Shown here one piece after another: positions 1-7,358 of a stretch of DNA of 64,000 nt; position 1 is the stretch's first letter; every line of letters starts with the position of its first letter. The notes below the pieces were generated by a model, which ran no database searches, had not been told where the DNA came from, and was given only the letters and a program-made list of their open reading frames with translations. Origin of the DNA: Wenzhouxiangella limi (GTDB lineage: Bacteria > Pseudomonadota > Gammaproteobacteria > Xanthomonadales > Wenzhouxiangellaceae); the NCBI RefSeq assembly GCF_010499265.1, contig NZ_JAAGSC010000044.1, positions 31,266-95,265 of the forward strand. The letters are read 5' to 3'. The position numbers and the translations under genes were made by a program.

Positions 1-279
1 GTGAAATCCACCAGTGCCGTTCTGCTTGATCGGCAGGCACCGGACGATTTAGTGCGGGCGATTCGCTCGAGCGTGGAATCCGATGGCGATTGCCGCGTGA
101 CCGATCTCCACGTCTGGTCGATTGGTCCCGGTATCCATGCGGCCATCATTGCTCTGGTGAGCGAAAAGCTGTCGAGCCCGGATGACTATCGGAAGCGCCT
201 GCCAGAGGGTCACGGTCTGGTCCATGTCTCCATCGAAATTCACCAGGCCGGTACGATCAGTCGGCCGGATCGCGCATAA
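1..279 (+). CDS. Cation diffusion facilitator, C-terminal fragment (DmeF/CzcD-like)
   Basis: This is the 3' end of a gene that begins outside the window; the GTG at position 1 is probably an internal codon. The 92 visible residues match the cytoplasmic end of CDF metal exporters of the DmeF/CzcD kind. They include a LLDRQAP segment after the last membrane helix, the DLHVW motif, the GPGIHAAII strand and a final HVSIEIH segment. In this family the C-terminal domain dimerises and binds regulatory metal, while the missing membrane part exchanges Zn, Co or Cd for protons. An HMA-like protein follows on the other strand, which suggests a metal-related locus. The substrate cannot be read from this fragment. 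Confidence 0.8.
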   Translation: MKSTSAVLLDRQAPDDLVRAIRSSVESDGDCRVTDLHVWSIGPGIHAAIIALVSEKLSSPDDYRKRLPEGHGLVHVSIEIHQAGTISRPDRA

Positions 280-380
280 GGGTCGAATAGGGAGCCCTGG
301 ACTCAGCCTGGTCACCGCACAAACTGGTCGAAGGCTTCCAGCGCTTCGATGGCGCGTCGCGTTCCGGTTTCTCGCCAGGC

Positions 381-803
381 TCAGCGCAGCAGCGTGCCGC
401 GATTGCGCAGCAAGTGATAGGCGGTAAAGGCGAGGAAGGCCCAGCCCATGCGCTCGTGCGTCTTCTTGCTGCCCAAGTAGGCGTAGCCGATCGTGCCCGC
501 GAGGGTGGTGATCATGCCGACCTTGCCGGCGAGATTGATTTGCCGCGAGAGATCCCGGCGCCGCCTTTGTGCGCGCGCCTGATGATCCGTACACAGGCGC
601 TCGAGCCGCTCTTCCAGTGCCTCCATTTCGACCTGCTGCGGATCGTAGAGCACGACGAGCGAGGCGGCCGCCGGGTTCAGCCGCACTTCGCTGACGCCGG
701 GGATAGCGCGCACCTCTGCCTCGATCGGTTCAGCAGCGCGGCGCGTGCGGAGGATGGGTGATCGGACGCGCAGGCGACCGGTGACCGCATTGACAAGGAC
801 CAT
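381..803 (-). CDS. HMA-like domain membrane-associated protein
   Basis: This 140-residue protein begins with TGRLRVR and a beta-alpha-beta pattern (residues about 5-65, with IPGVSEVRLNPAAASLVVLYD) typical of HMA_2-type heavy-metal-associated domains. The CxxC metal site of classical HMA domains is absent, so metal binding is not implied. A basic stretch (QRRRRD) follows, then one or two hydrophobic helices (about residues 90-130). Similar small proteins sit beside metal-transporting ATPases and CDF exporters, and here the gene converges on the CDF gene at the window start. The start at 803 is the only sensible ATG; the ribosome-binding site is weak. A role in metal homeostasis is inferred from context. 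Confidence 0.65.
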   Translation of the reverse strand: MVLVNAVTGRLRVRSPILRTRRAAEPIEAEVRAIPGVSEVRLNPAAASLVVLYDPQQVEMEALEERLERLCTDHQARAQRRRRDLSRQINLAGKVGMITTLAGTIGYAYLGSKKTHERMGWAFLAFTAYHLLRNRGTLLR

Positions 804-887
804 GGTGTTCCGAACAGAGCTGGGTGCTTAGATGCAAATCATACCCGGTCTCATTCAGTAACTCCACCCAGTCCAGCGGCGCGCGCT

Positions 888-2051
888 TCAGAATTTCAGC
901 GTGGCGCGCAGCCGCACGTCGCGATCGCGCTGCGCGATGACCGCGCCTTCGCGCAAATCCTGCTCCTGACGCCAGCGGGCCCGGAACTGCACGCGCAGCG
1001 GCTGGCTGACCTGCCAGCTCCAGCGCACTTCGGCCAGCGAGTCGTTGGGTCGATAGTCGTTGGCGATCAGCCACCCGGCATCGGCCTGCCCGACCACGAC
1101 GCCGACGGTGTGGCGGGGGAGGATTTCGACCAGGTCGGCGCCCAACTGCCAGGCAAGACCATCAGCCTGCCCGCTTTGCGGTATCCCGACCACTGGGTTG
1201 TCCGGCCGGTTGAACGCGTGCCCGACCGAACCGGCCACAACCAGCCGCGTGGCCGATGTGCCGATTGTCGTGCCGACATCCCAGCCGGCGGCCAGCTTGA
1301 GCGCCGCGGCGGTGTAGTCCTCGCGCGGCGGTGACGACGGGCCGTCGACCGCCAGGGCATCCGGATACCAGGTCAGGGTCAGCGCGCGCAGGAAGATCGG
1401 GCCGATCTCGGCATCGCTTTCCAGCGTGGCAAAGGCGCTGATGCGGCTGCCGGAGTCATCAAACTGCAGCGGCGGGCGGGTCACGATGCCGTTGCCGTCA
1501 CGGCTGTTGTACTGGCCGGTCACGGTCGCTTCCCAGTCCTCGGTCAGCTGCCGGCCCAGATAGAAACCGTCGGTCCAGCCGACGTCGATGTTGGAGGCCT
1601 GGTTTCGGTCCAGGCTCTTGCCGGTGATCAGCGGCAGCTTGAAATTGCTCTGCAGCCGTCCGACCCGAAGCTCGGTCCGGCGATCATCGGACCGGTACTG
1701 CACAAAGAGTTCGTCCAGGGTCATGGAGCCCGGCTCGATCGAGGTTGGGCTCTGGCGCGCTGATCGAATAAAGAAGTCGGGGTCGTTGCCGCGATCTTCG
1801 TAGCGCGTTGCAAAGCGGCCCTGCACGCGCCAGTTGCTATCGATATCGTTGCGCAACCGCATTCGCAGGCGCCCGCCGATGGTGTCGCTGTCGGTTTCGC
1901 TTCCGGCGCGGGTATCGCGCCAGGACGCCGAATAGATTGCGCGCAGGTCGCCGCTAAACTCCCATGAACCCTGTTCTGAAGCAATAGCAGGATTTATCAG
2001 TAAACCGAAGGCCAAAACGACAATGGCCGGATAAGAAGAAAACGTATTCAT
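888..2051 (-). CDS. Putative outer-membrane beta-barrel (porin-like) protein
   Basis: The 387-residue product has a signal peptide (about residues 1-24, ending PAIASE) followed by alternating polar and aromatic strands across its whole length. It ends in LRATLKF, and a terminal phenylalanine is the usual BAM recognition signal for outer-membrane barrels. The pattern fits a 14-18 strand barrel like alginate-export or putative porin families, but no specific substrate motif is recognisable. The gene is divergent from the BCCT transporter at 2343, leaving about 290 bases for both promoters; shared control is possible but not shown. Localisation to the outer membrane is well supported, the function is unknown. 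Confidence 0.7.
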   Translation of the reverse strand: MNTFSSYPAIVVLAFGLLINPAIASEQGSWEFSGDLRAIYSASWRDTRAGSETDSDTIGGRLRMRLRNDIDSNWRVQGRFATRYEDRGNDPDFFIRSARQSPTSIEPGSMTLDELFVQYRSDDRRTELRVGRLQSNFKLPLITGKSLDRNQASNIDVGWTDGFYLGRQLTEDWEATVTGQYNSRDGNGIVTRPPLQFDDSGSRISAFATLESDAEIGPIFLRALTLTWYPDALAVDGPSSPPREDYTAAALKLAAGWDVGTTIGTSATRLVVAGSVGHAFNRPDNPVVGIPQSGQADGLAWQLGADLVEILPRHTVGVVVGQADAGWLIANDYRPNDSLAEVRWSWQVSQPLRVQFRARWRQEQDLREGAVIAQRDRDVRLRATLKF

Positions 2052-2342
2052 AATAATGATGTTAGCGAAGACTCATGGACACAGTAGTACATTTTTTCAA
2101 ACTACGTTTGTTTCAAGAGCAATTTCCGGTACGAAAAACTCGCTGGCGGTATGACAGCAAATTTCGCAAAGACAAACTCTACCGGCCAGGCCCAATCCAG
2201 CCACGCGGCTGGAAATCAGGAAACAGGACGTTTATAGTCCTTGTTCTCCACATTACTCCCATCGAAGCTTCTGCCTGTCAATCGTGGCTGCTTCCGTCAT
2301 GCACCCGGCTGCCGGGCCTGGATCCATCCAGGAGGATGATTC

Positions 2343-3959
2343 ATGAGCAAAAACACCGATAAAAATCTCTCCGAGGAAATCGAACAGCTCGAAGAGGATT
2401 ATGAAACCGACTACCGGATCGGCCAGGACAACATCCAGTGGCTTGGTCTCGATCTGCACAACCCGGTCTTTATCGTCAGCGCGGTGCTGATTCTGGCGTT
2501 CGTGATGATCGCGCTGATTGCGCCCGAAGCGTCCAATGAGCGGCTTACCGGCATCCGGGTCTGGATCGGTGAGACCTTTGACTGGCTGTTTCTGTCGGCC
2601 GGGAGTTTCTTTGTATTGTTTTGCCTCTTGCTGATCGTCATGCCCTTCGGCAAGATCCGAATCGGTGGTGAGGACGCGCGGCCCGATTTTTCCTATTTCG
2701 CCTGGTTCTCGATGCTGTTTGCTGCCGGAATGGGTATCGGGCTGATGTTCTGGAGCGTGGCCGAACCGGTGGGATACTTTACCGAGTGGGCCGGTACGCC
2801 GCTCAATACCGAAGGCGGTAATGCCCGCGCCGCGCTGGGCGCGACCATGTACCACTGGGGGTTCCACCCCTGGGCGATCTATGGTGTGGTTGCCCTGGCG
2901 CTGGCCTTTTTTTCCTACAACAAGGGTCTGCCGCTGACCATTCGCTCAACCTTCTACCCGCTGCTGGGCGAGCGCGTATGGGGTCCGATCGGGCACGTCA
3001 TCGATACCGTGGCAGTGCTGTCAACGCTGTTCGGCCTCGTGACCTCACTCGGGCTGGGTGCCCAGCAAGCCGCCAGCGGCATGGCCTTCCTGTTTGATAT
3101 CCCGGGCGGTCAGCTGACGCAGATCATCATCATCGCCGGCGTCACGTCGGTCGCCCTGATTTCAGTGCTTCGCGGTATCGATGGCGGTGTCAAGGTGCTC
3201 AGCAATCTGAACATGGTGCTTGCCGGCGTGCTGCTGCTGTTTGTCATCATCGCCGGCGGCCTGATGGCGTTCTTCGCCAACTTTGGCACCACCGTGGCCG
3301 GTTATGCCCAGTACATGCTGCCCCTGAGCAATCCGATCGGCCGCGAGGACGATGTCTTCTACCACTCCTGGACCATCTTCTTCTGGGCCTGGTGGATTTC
3401 CTGGTCTCCTTTCGTCGGCATGTTCATCGGTCGGGTCTCGCGCGGCCGCACGATTCGTGAGTTTTTGATCGCGGTGCTGCTTGTGCCGGTGGTCGTGACA
3501 ACCGTCTGGATGACGGCCTTCGGCGGCGGGGGTATCGGTCAGGTTGTCGACCAGGTCGGCGAGCTCGCCGACGGCATCAGTGATTCGTCGCTGGCGCTGT
3601 TCCAGATGCTGGATAACATGCCGTTCACGGCCGTTACCTCCTTTCTGGGCATCACCACGGTGCTGGTGTTTTTCATCACCTCGTCTGATTCCGGCTCGCT
3701 GGTGATCGACTCGATCACCTCCGGCGGCAAGACCGATGCTCCGACCAGCCAGCGCGTGTTCTGGGTCATTATCGAGGGCGTACTTGCAGCGGTTTTGCTG
3801 AGCCTCGGGGGTACGGCCTCGCTGAACGCCCTGCAAGCGGGCGCGGTCAGTTCAGGCCTGCCATTCACCATTTTGCTGCTGCTGATCTGCGTGAGCCTGT
3901 GGATCGGTCTTTCGCACGAGCGTAAAGTGATGTCTCTTCAGGATCAGCACCAATCTTAG
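2343..3959 (+). CDS. BCCT family betaine/osmolyte transporter
   Basis: The 538-residue protein has about 12 membrane helices and the BCCT hallmarks: GMGIGLMFWSVAEP (about residues 129-142), HWGFHPWA, and the aromatic FFWAWWISWSPFVGMF segment followed by GRVSRGR. In the studied members the glycine-rich GMGIG form goes with Na+-coupled uptake of betaine-like solutes (BetP, OpuD), while BetT-type H+-coupled choline carriers have GMGID. A strong AGGAGG lies seven bases before the ATG. The N-terminus is acidic (EEIEQLEEDYETDY) and the C-terminal tail is short, so the long osmosensing tail of BetP is missing. The likely role is import of glycine betaine or a related compatible solute under osmotic stress. 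Confidence 0.9.
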   Translation: MSKNTDKNLSEEIEQLEEDYETDYRIGQDNIQWLGLDLHNPVFIVSAVLILAFVMIALIAPEASNERLTGIRVWIGETFDWLFLSAGSFFVLFCLLLIVMPFGKIRIGGEDARPDFSYFAWFSMLFAAGMGIGLMFWSVAEPVGYFTEWAGTPLNTEGGNARAALGATMYHWGFHPWAIYGVVALALAFFSYNKGLPLTIRSTFYPLLGERVWGPIGHVIDTVAVLSTLFGLVTSLGLGAQQAASGMAFLFDIPGGQLTQIIIIAGVTSVALISVLRGIDGGVKVLSNLNMVLAGVLLLFVIIAGGLMAFFANFGTTVAGYAQYMLPLSNPIGREDDVFYHSWTIFFWAWWISWSPFVGMFIGRVSRGRTIREFLIAVLLVPVVVTTVWMTAFGGGGIGQVVDQVGELADGISDSSLALFQMLDNMPFTAVTSFLGITTVLVFFITSSDSGSLVIDSITSGGKTDAPTSQRVFWVIIEGVLAAVLLSLGGTASLNALQAGAVSSGLPFTILLLLICVSLWIGLSHERKVMSLQDQHQS

Positions 3960-4208
3960 CTACCATCGCATGCCCATCGACAGCAGGTTATACGCGCAGG
4001 GTCGATCCTCGGGCAGTGGCTGTCGCTTGGGTCGAGGCGGATCCAGATCAGGCAGAATCGCCGCCAGAAGGAGCTGGTGGCGCGCGCACCAGTCCGGCCA
4101 CCAGTCCGGTGGGTCCATGCCGATGATCGTGAACTCAAGGTCATGGCGTTCGACGGTCACGCCGGCGTCTGCCCAGACCCGCAACAGGTTTTGCACTTGG
4201 TGTTCCAT
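3960..4208 (-). CDS. Small hypothetical protein
   Basis: This 82-residue reading frame ends one base after the BCCT stop codon, on the opposite strand. It starts MEHQVQNLLRVWADAGV and contains a Trp/Pro-rich centre (MDPPDWWPDWCARH) and a proline-rich tail. The opening segment looks like a short amphipathic helix. A GGACGGGAG-like purine stretch precedes the ATG at 4208, which supports translation. No family is recognised and no neighbour suggests a role. Confidence 0.45.
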   Translation of the reverse strand: MEHQVQNLLRVWADAGVTVERHDLEFTIIGMDPPDWWPDWCARHQLLLAAILPDLDPPRPKRQPLPEDRPCAYNLLSMGMRW

Positions 4209-4385
4209 GTCGCTCCCGTCCTTTAGAAATCGGATGGCTGAGCTTTGTTTATACGTTACGGGCAGACTCGAATCCGTTCGCTAAGTCACATAATCGACAA
4301 GTGAGGTCCCGTTAAAGCGCGTATGATCAGTAGTTAGGGGTTCAGGCTTTGGCGGACTGACTCAAAACTCGATCGAGGCGTAGCC

Positions 4386-4772
4386 ATGAGATACGACATT
4401 AGCAAGACGCTGGAAACGACACCCCGGCAGGCGCGCGAACGCGTCATGGAAGTGCTGGCGAGCGAAGGCTTCGGCGTACTGAGCGAAATCGATGTTCAGG
4501 CGACCATGAAGAAGAAGCTCGATCGCGACATGCCTTACTACACCATCCTGGGTGCCTGCAACCCCGCAATGGCGTGGAAGGCGCTGGAACGCGAACCGAA
4601 GATCGGAACGATGCTGCCGTGCAACGTGATCTTGCGCGAGCTCGAGAGCGGTAATGTCGAAGTGTCCGCGGTCGATCCGCAGGCTTCGATGCAGGCGGTC
4701 GAAAATCCCGAACTCGGCGAAGTCGCAGATGAAGTCAGAATGCGGCTGCGGAAAGTGATCGAAGCCGTTTGA
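4386..4772 (+). CDS. DUF302 domain protein
   Basis: The 128-residue product matches the DUF302 family over its full length: a compact alpha/beta fold with the VMEVLASEGFGVLSEIDV segment, the MPYYTILGACNP motif, the IGTMLPCNVILREL strand and a terminal VDPQASM-to-RLRKVIEA helix. It has no signal peptide and is probably cytoplasmic. The biochemical role of DUF302 is not established; members often sit near redox, stress or metal genes. The start ATG at 4386 follows a GAGG stretch at about 4375. It lies upstream of two Crp/Fnr-type regulators, a common stress-locus arrangement, but the spacing of about 175 bases argues against one transcript. Confidence 0.85.
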   Translation: MRYDISKTLETTPRQARERVMEVLASEGFGVLSEIDVQATMKKKLDRDMPYYTILGACNPAMAWKALEREPKIGTMLPCNVILRELESGNVEVSAVDPQASMQAVENPELGEVADEVRMRLRKVIEAV

Positions 4773-4948
4773 CGGATAGCGGGAGATCCAGGCAACCCTG
4801 TCTGTTGAGCGCGTCGGTCCATGTCTCGTAACTTCCAGCAAATTCGCAAGCATGTTGCCAAGGACATGAAACAGCACCGAGTTCGCTCGAGCCTTCTTTC
4901 AACCCTTTGGGTGAGATGTTATCGTTGATAGGGGACCAGGAGAAGAAT

Positions 4949-5662
4949 ATGAACTCAAAACCAGAGAGCAATCAGTTGCTCGCTCTGTTGCCTCAGGAGT
5001 CGAAGGACCGAATCTTTCCACAACTGCAGGAAGTGACCTTGGCTCAGGGGGAAAATGTGTATGTCGACGGTAGCGACATGGATTATGTCTATTTTCCGGT
5101 TGATTGTCTGATTTCTCTGGTCTACGTCAGGCGCAGTGGCCGCTCGGCCGAGATCTCGGTGCTTGGTCGCGAGGGCATCGTTGGCATCGCCATCTCCATT
5201 GGCGAGGACAGGACGCCCAGTCGGGCGGCCGTTCAGATTCCAGGTATGGCCTACCGGCTGTCGACGCCTGTATTCAGGCGACAAGTCGGCTCGGATCCGA
5301 GCTTCCGCTGGTTGATGCTGAGCTATTCTCGCTCCCTGATTGCCCAGATGGCCCAGACTGCGTCGTGCAATCGACATCACACTTTAGACCAGCAGCTGTG
5401 CCGCTGGCTGCTGTTGTCGATGGACCGTCTGCCGAGCCAGCAGCTGACCTTGACCGATAAACTGCTTGCTGAAATGCTCGGGGTTGCCCAGGACGACATT
5501 GTCGATGTGGCGAAGCGGCTACACGACGCAGGGATTATCCGCTACGAAGCCGGGACTATCATGGTGCTCGATCGTGGCGGTCTGGAAAAGTTTTGCTGCG
5601 AGTGCTACTCCTTTATTATGGAGGAAAGTGACCGTCTGGCTATTAGTGCGGACCCTCTGTAG
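4949..5662 (+). CDS. Crp/Fnr family regulator, copy A (diverged recognition helix)
   Basis: This 237-residue protein has a cyclic-nucleotide-binding-type beta-roll (about residues 20-125), a dimer helix with the SCNRHHTLDQQLCRWLLLS signature, and a C-terminal winged helix-turn-helix. The start at 4949 is chosen because AGGAGAAG lies 4-11 bases before it; an upstream in-frame ATG at 4907 has no such site. It is a tandem paralogue of the gene at 5809. Copy A differs where DNA contact is expected: LGVAQDDIVDVAKRL replaces the usual LGVRRETVTEAARKL, losing the Arg-Arg-Glu residues. It may therefore bind a different site, or no DNA at all. The effector is unknown; the Cys pair FCCECY near the C-terminus is shared in part with copy B. 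Confidence 0.85.
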   Translation: MNSKPESNQLLALLPQESKDRIFPQLQEVTLAQGENVYVDGSDMDYVYFPVDCLISLVYVRRSGRSAEISVLGREGIVGIAISIGEDRTPSRAAVQIPGMAYRLSTPVFRRQVGSDPSFRWLMLSYSRSLIAQMAQTASCNRHHTLDQQLCRWLLLSMDRLPSQQLTLTDKLLAEMLGVAQDDIVDVAKRLHDAGIIRYEAGTIMVLDRGGLEKFCCECYSFIMEESDRLAISADPL

Positions 5663-5808
5663 TCGCCCACTTGCTGGCTTTAAAACTGCCCGGCCGGGGG
5701 CGGGATTCCAAAGTTTTGGGCTGCTCACATCTGTGATATTCTCGCAAAGGTTGCGGGTCGGGTGAGGTGTTGATGGAGAGCGGACCGGAATAAAACGAGT
5801 TACTCGCG

Positions 5809-6486
5809 TTGTTGCCTCAAGCGGTGAAGGATCGAGTATTTCCTCTGCTGCAGGAAATCCGGCTGCCGCTGGGAACGGAGGTATACGCCTCCGGCCAGAA
5901 CGCGAAGTACGTGTATTTCCCTGCCGATTGTATCGTCTCGATACTGTACGTCTTGCTCGACGGCCACACGGCTGAGATTTCCGTGGTGGGCAAAGAAGGC
6001 GTTATGGGGATCGCGGTGTTCATGGGCGGGGAAAGCACGCCCAGTCAGGCGATCGTGCAGAGCGCTGGTTTGGCCTATCGGCTGCCGGCCGCCGAGCTCA
6101 GACGCCAGTTCAATGACGAGCCGGCCCTGCGCGTGCTGTTGCTGCGCTACACCCAGGCCCTGATCACCCAGATGGCCCAGACTGCTGTGTGCAATCGGCA
6201 CCACACCATAGACCAGCAACTGTGTCGCTGGCTATTGCTGTCGCTGGACCGATTGCCGAGTAACCGGCTGACCATGACCCAGGAACTGATCGCCAACATG
6301 CTGGGGGTGCGTCGCGAAACGGTGACCGAAGCGGCTCGCAAGCTGCAGGATCTGGGTGCGATCCGCTACAAGCGGGGTCGTATCACCGTGCTTGACCGTC
6401 CGCTCGTCGAAAAGCGCAGCTGTGAGTGCTACGCCGTGGTCAAGCAGGAGACAGACCGGCTGGCGGCTTACGCCAAGACGCTCTGA
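5809..6486 (+). CDS. Crp/Fnr family regulator, copy B (in-frame stop near ancestral start)
   Basis: Copy B encodes the same architecture as copy A: beta-roll sensor, CNRHHTIDQQLCRWLLLS dimer helix and winged helix-turn-helix, here with the canonical LGVRRETVTEAARKL recognition helix. Aligning it with copy A places its ancestral start at the ATG at 5773, but that frame reads six codons (M-E-S-G-P-E) and then TAA at 5791-5793 before resuming as N-E-L-L-A-L-L-P-Q. Translation must therefore begin downstream, at TTG 5809 or 5812 or GTG 5824, none of which has a visible ribosome-binding site. The rest of the frame is intact, which suggests a recent lesion, a sequencing error, or inefficient reinitiation. 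It may be a pseudogene in the making. Confidence 0.7.
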   Translation: MLPQAVKDRVFPLLQEIRLPLGTEVYASGQNAKYVYFPADCIVSILYVLLDGHTAEISVVGKEGVMGIAVFMGGESTPSQAIVQSAGLAYRLPAAELRRQFNDEPALRVLLLRYTQALITQMAQTAVCNRHHTIDQQLCRWLLLSLDRLPSNRLTMTQELIANMLGVRRETVTEAARKLQDLGAIRYKRGRITVLDRPLVEKRSCECYAVVKQETDRLAAYAKTL

Positions 6487-6638
6487 AGCATCGTCACGCT
6501 GAGTTAGCGGAAAAGCAATGGGTTTACTGATCAGGGCCAATTTCGGCCGGATTGAAGCACGAGCGTTCGCTGCCGAACAGACGCCCAGCTTCAGGATTGT
6601 CATTTTGGACGTTCGACATTTGAAAAGAGCGACTGGGG

Positions 6639-6953
6639 ATGACAACCTACACCATGAACGGCCACAGGCACTCAAGCACCAAGATTCAACCCGAAATTCT
6701 TCAGGGAATCGTGGGAAACCAGGTCGCGCAGGTTACCCGGGCGAGATGGCGTCTACGGCCGCGACCCGAATTCAGCTGCCTCGAAAGTGCCAATCCGCAG
6801 ATGCAGATTCAGGCAGCGCTTGCCCAAATCGAAGACCTGCTGCAAAAGAACGGTCAACTTCTGGAAACCTTGCTGCTGCTCAGCCGAGCGCTTAACGATG
6901 CCTACTCATTACTCAATAATAACGAACGGATTGATCGGCTCAGGGTTATATGA
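6639..6953 (+). CDS. Small hypothetical protein with helical C-terminus
   Basis: This 104-residue frame has a basic, low-complexity first half and a second half (about residues 54-95, QIQAALAQIEDLLQKNGQ onward) with strong heptad leucine spacing, suggesting an amphipathic helix or coiled coil. No family is recognised. GGGG directly abuts the ATG and a second ATG at 6654 is better spaced from it. The overlapping frame at 6518-6895 has less protein-like composition. It follows the Crp/Fnr pair on the same strand after about 150 bases. It could be a genuine small gene or a chance frame. Confidence 0.35.
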   Translation: MTTYTMNGHRHSSTKIQPEILQGIVGNQVAQVTRARWRLRPRPEFSCLESANPQMQIQAALAQIEDLLQKNGQLLETLLLLSRALNDAYSLLNNNERIDRLRVI

Positions 6954-7031
6954 AGCTGCTGTGCGCTCGCTGCCAAGAGCGTGTAGTCAGGTCGACTGGC
7001 GTGAGAACCATGGTCGCTGCGACGCAGCGGG

Positions 7032-7181
7032 TTACCCGACTCGCCGTCCGCTGATCAACTGGAAGACCACAACGATGACCGCAACAACGATCAGAAGGTG
7101 AATCAATCCACCCATCGTGGTGCCGCTAACGAACCCGAGAAGCCAGAGTACGATGAGGATCGCGGCGATGGTAAATAGCAT
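7032..7181 (-). CDS. lmo0937-type small membrane protein
   Basis: The short reverse-strand frame encodes a 49-residue hydrophobic protein beginning MLFTIAAILIVLWLLGFVSG and ending VVVFQLISGRRVG. This matches the lmo0937/DUF5670 family pattern of two short membrane helices around a GG-IHLLIV centre and a basic end. An ATG three codons upstream (7190) directly abuts the AAGGA ribosome-binding site, whereas the ATG at 7181 lies nine bases from it and gives the usual family N-terminus, so 7181 is preferred. These proteins sit in the inner membrane; their role is unknown, with stress induction reported for some. The neighbouring Crp/Fnr genes are candidates to control it. Confidence 0.8.
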   Translation of the reverse strand: MLFTIAAILIVLWLLGFVSGTTMGGLIHLLIVVAVIVVVFQLISGRRVG

Positions 7182-7306
7182 AATCTTCATTCCTTTCGTT
7201 CAGTGAACGAATCAGAGGCAAGCGAAGATTATGCACCTTTGGCCGAATATTATCGGTGCGCTGCCGCACAGTTCGTCAGGGCTTTCTGACGGGCACCCTG
7301 AAAGTC

Positions 7307-7338
7307 GTTCGGCGACCACGATGACGTGGTCGCCGAAC
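7307..7338. terminator. Perfect 14-bp hairpin downstream of the chemotaxis receptor
   Basis: Bases 7307-7320 and 7325-7338 are exact reverse complements (GTTCGGCGACCACG arm) around a 4-base loop ATGA. The hairpin starts 20 bases beyond the stop codon of the minus-strand chemotaxis receptor, so it probably ends or protects that transcript. No T-run follows on either strand, so intrinsic termination is uncertain. Confidence 0.5.
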
Positions 7339-7358
7339 CGGGCCGTTGTGCGAGTTGT

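Noticed and set aside
888-2051. Catalytic enzyme in place of a barrel
   Set aside because: Strand periodicity, signal peptide and terminal Phe fit an outer-membrane barrel, and no catalytic motif was seen.
4250-4285. tRNA-like string (ACTCGAATCC)
   Set aside because: No T-arm pairing, acceptor stem or anticodon arm can be built around it.
5680-5730. Possible terminator between the two Crp/Fnr copies
   Set aside because: The GC-rich stem has several mismatches and the flanking A and T runs do not align with it.
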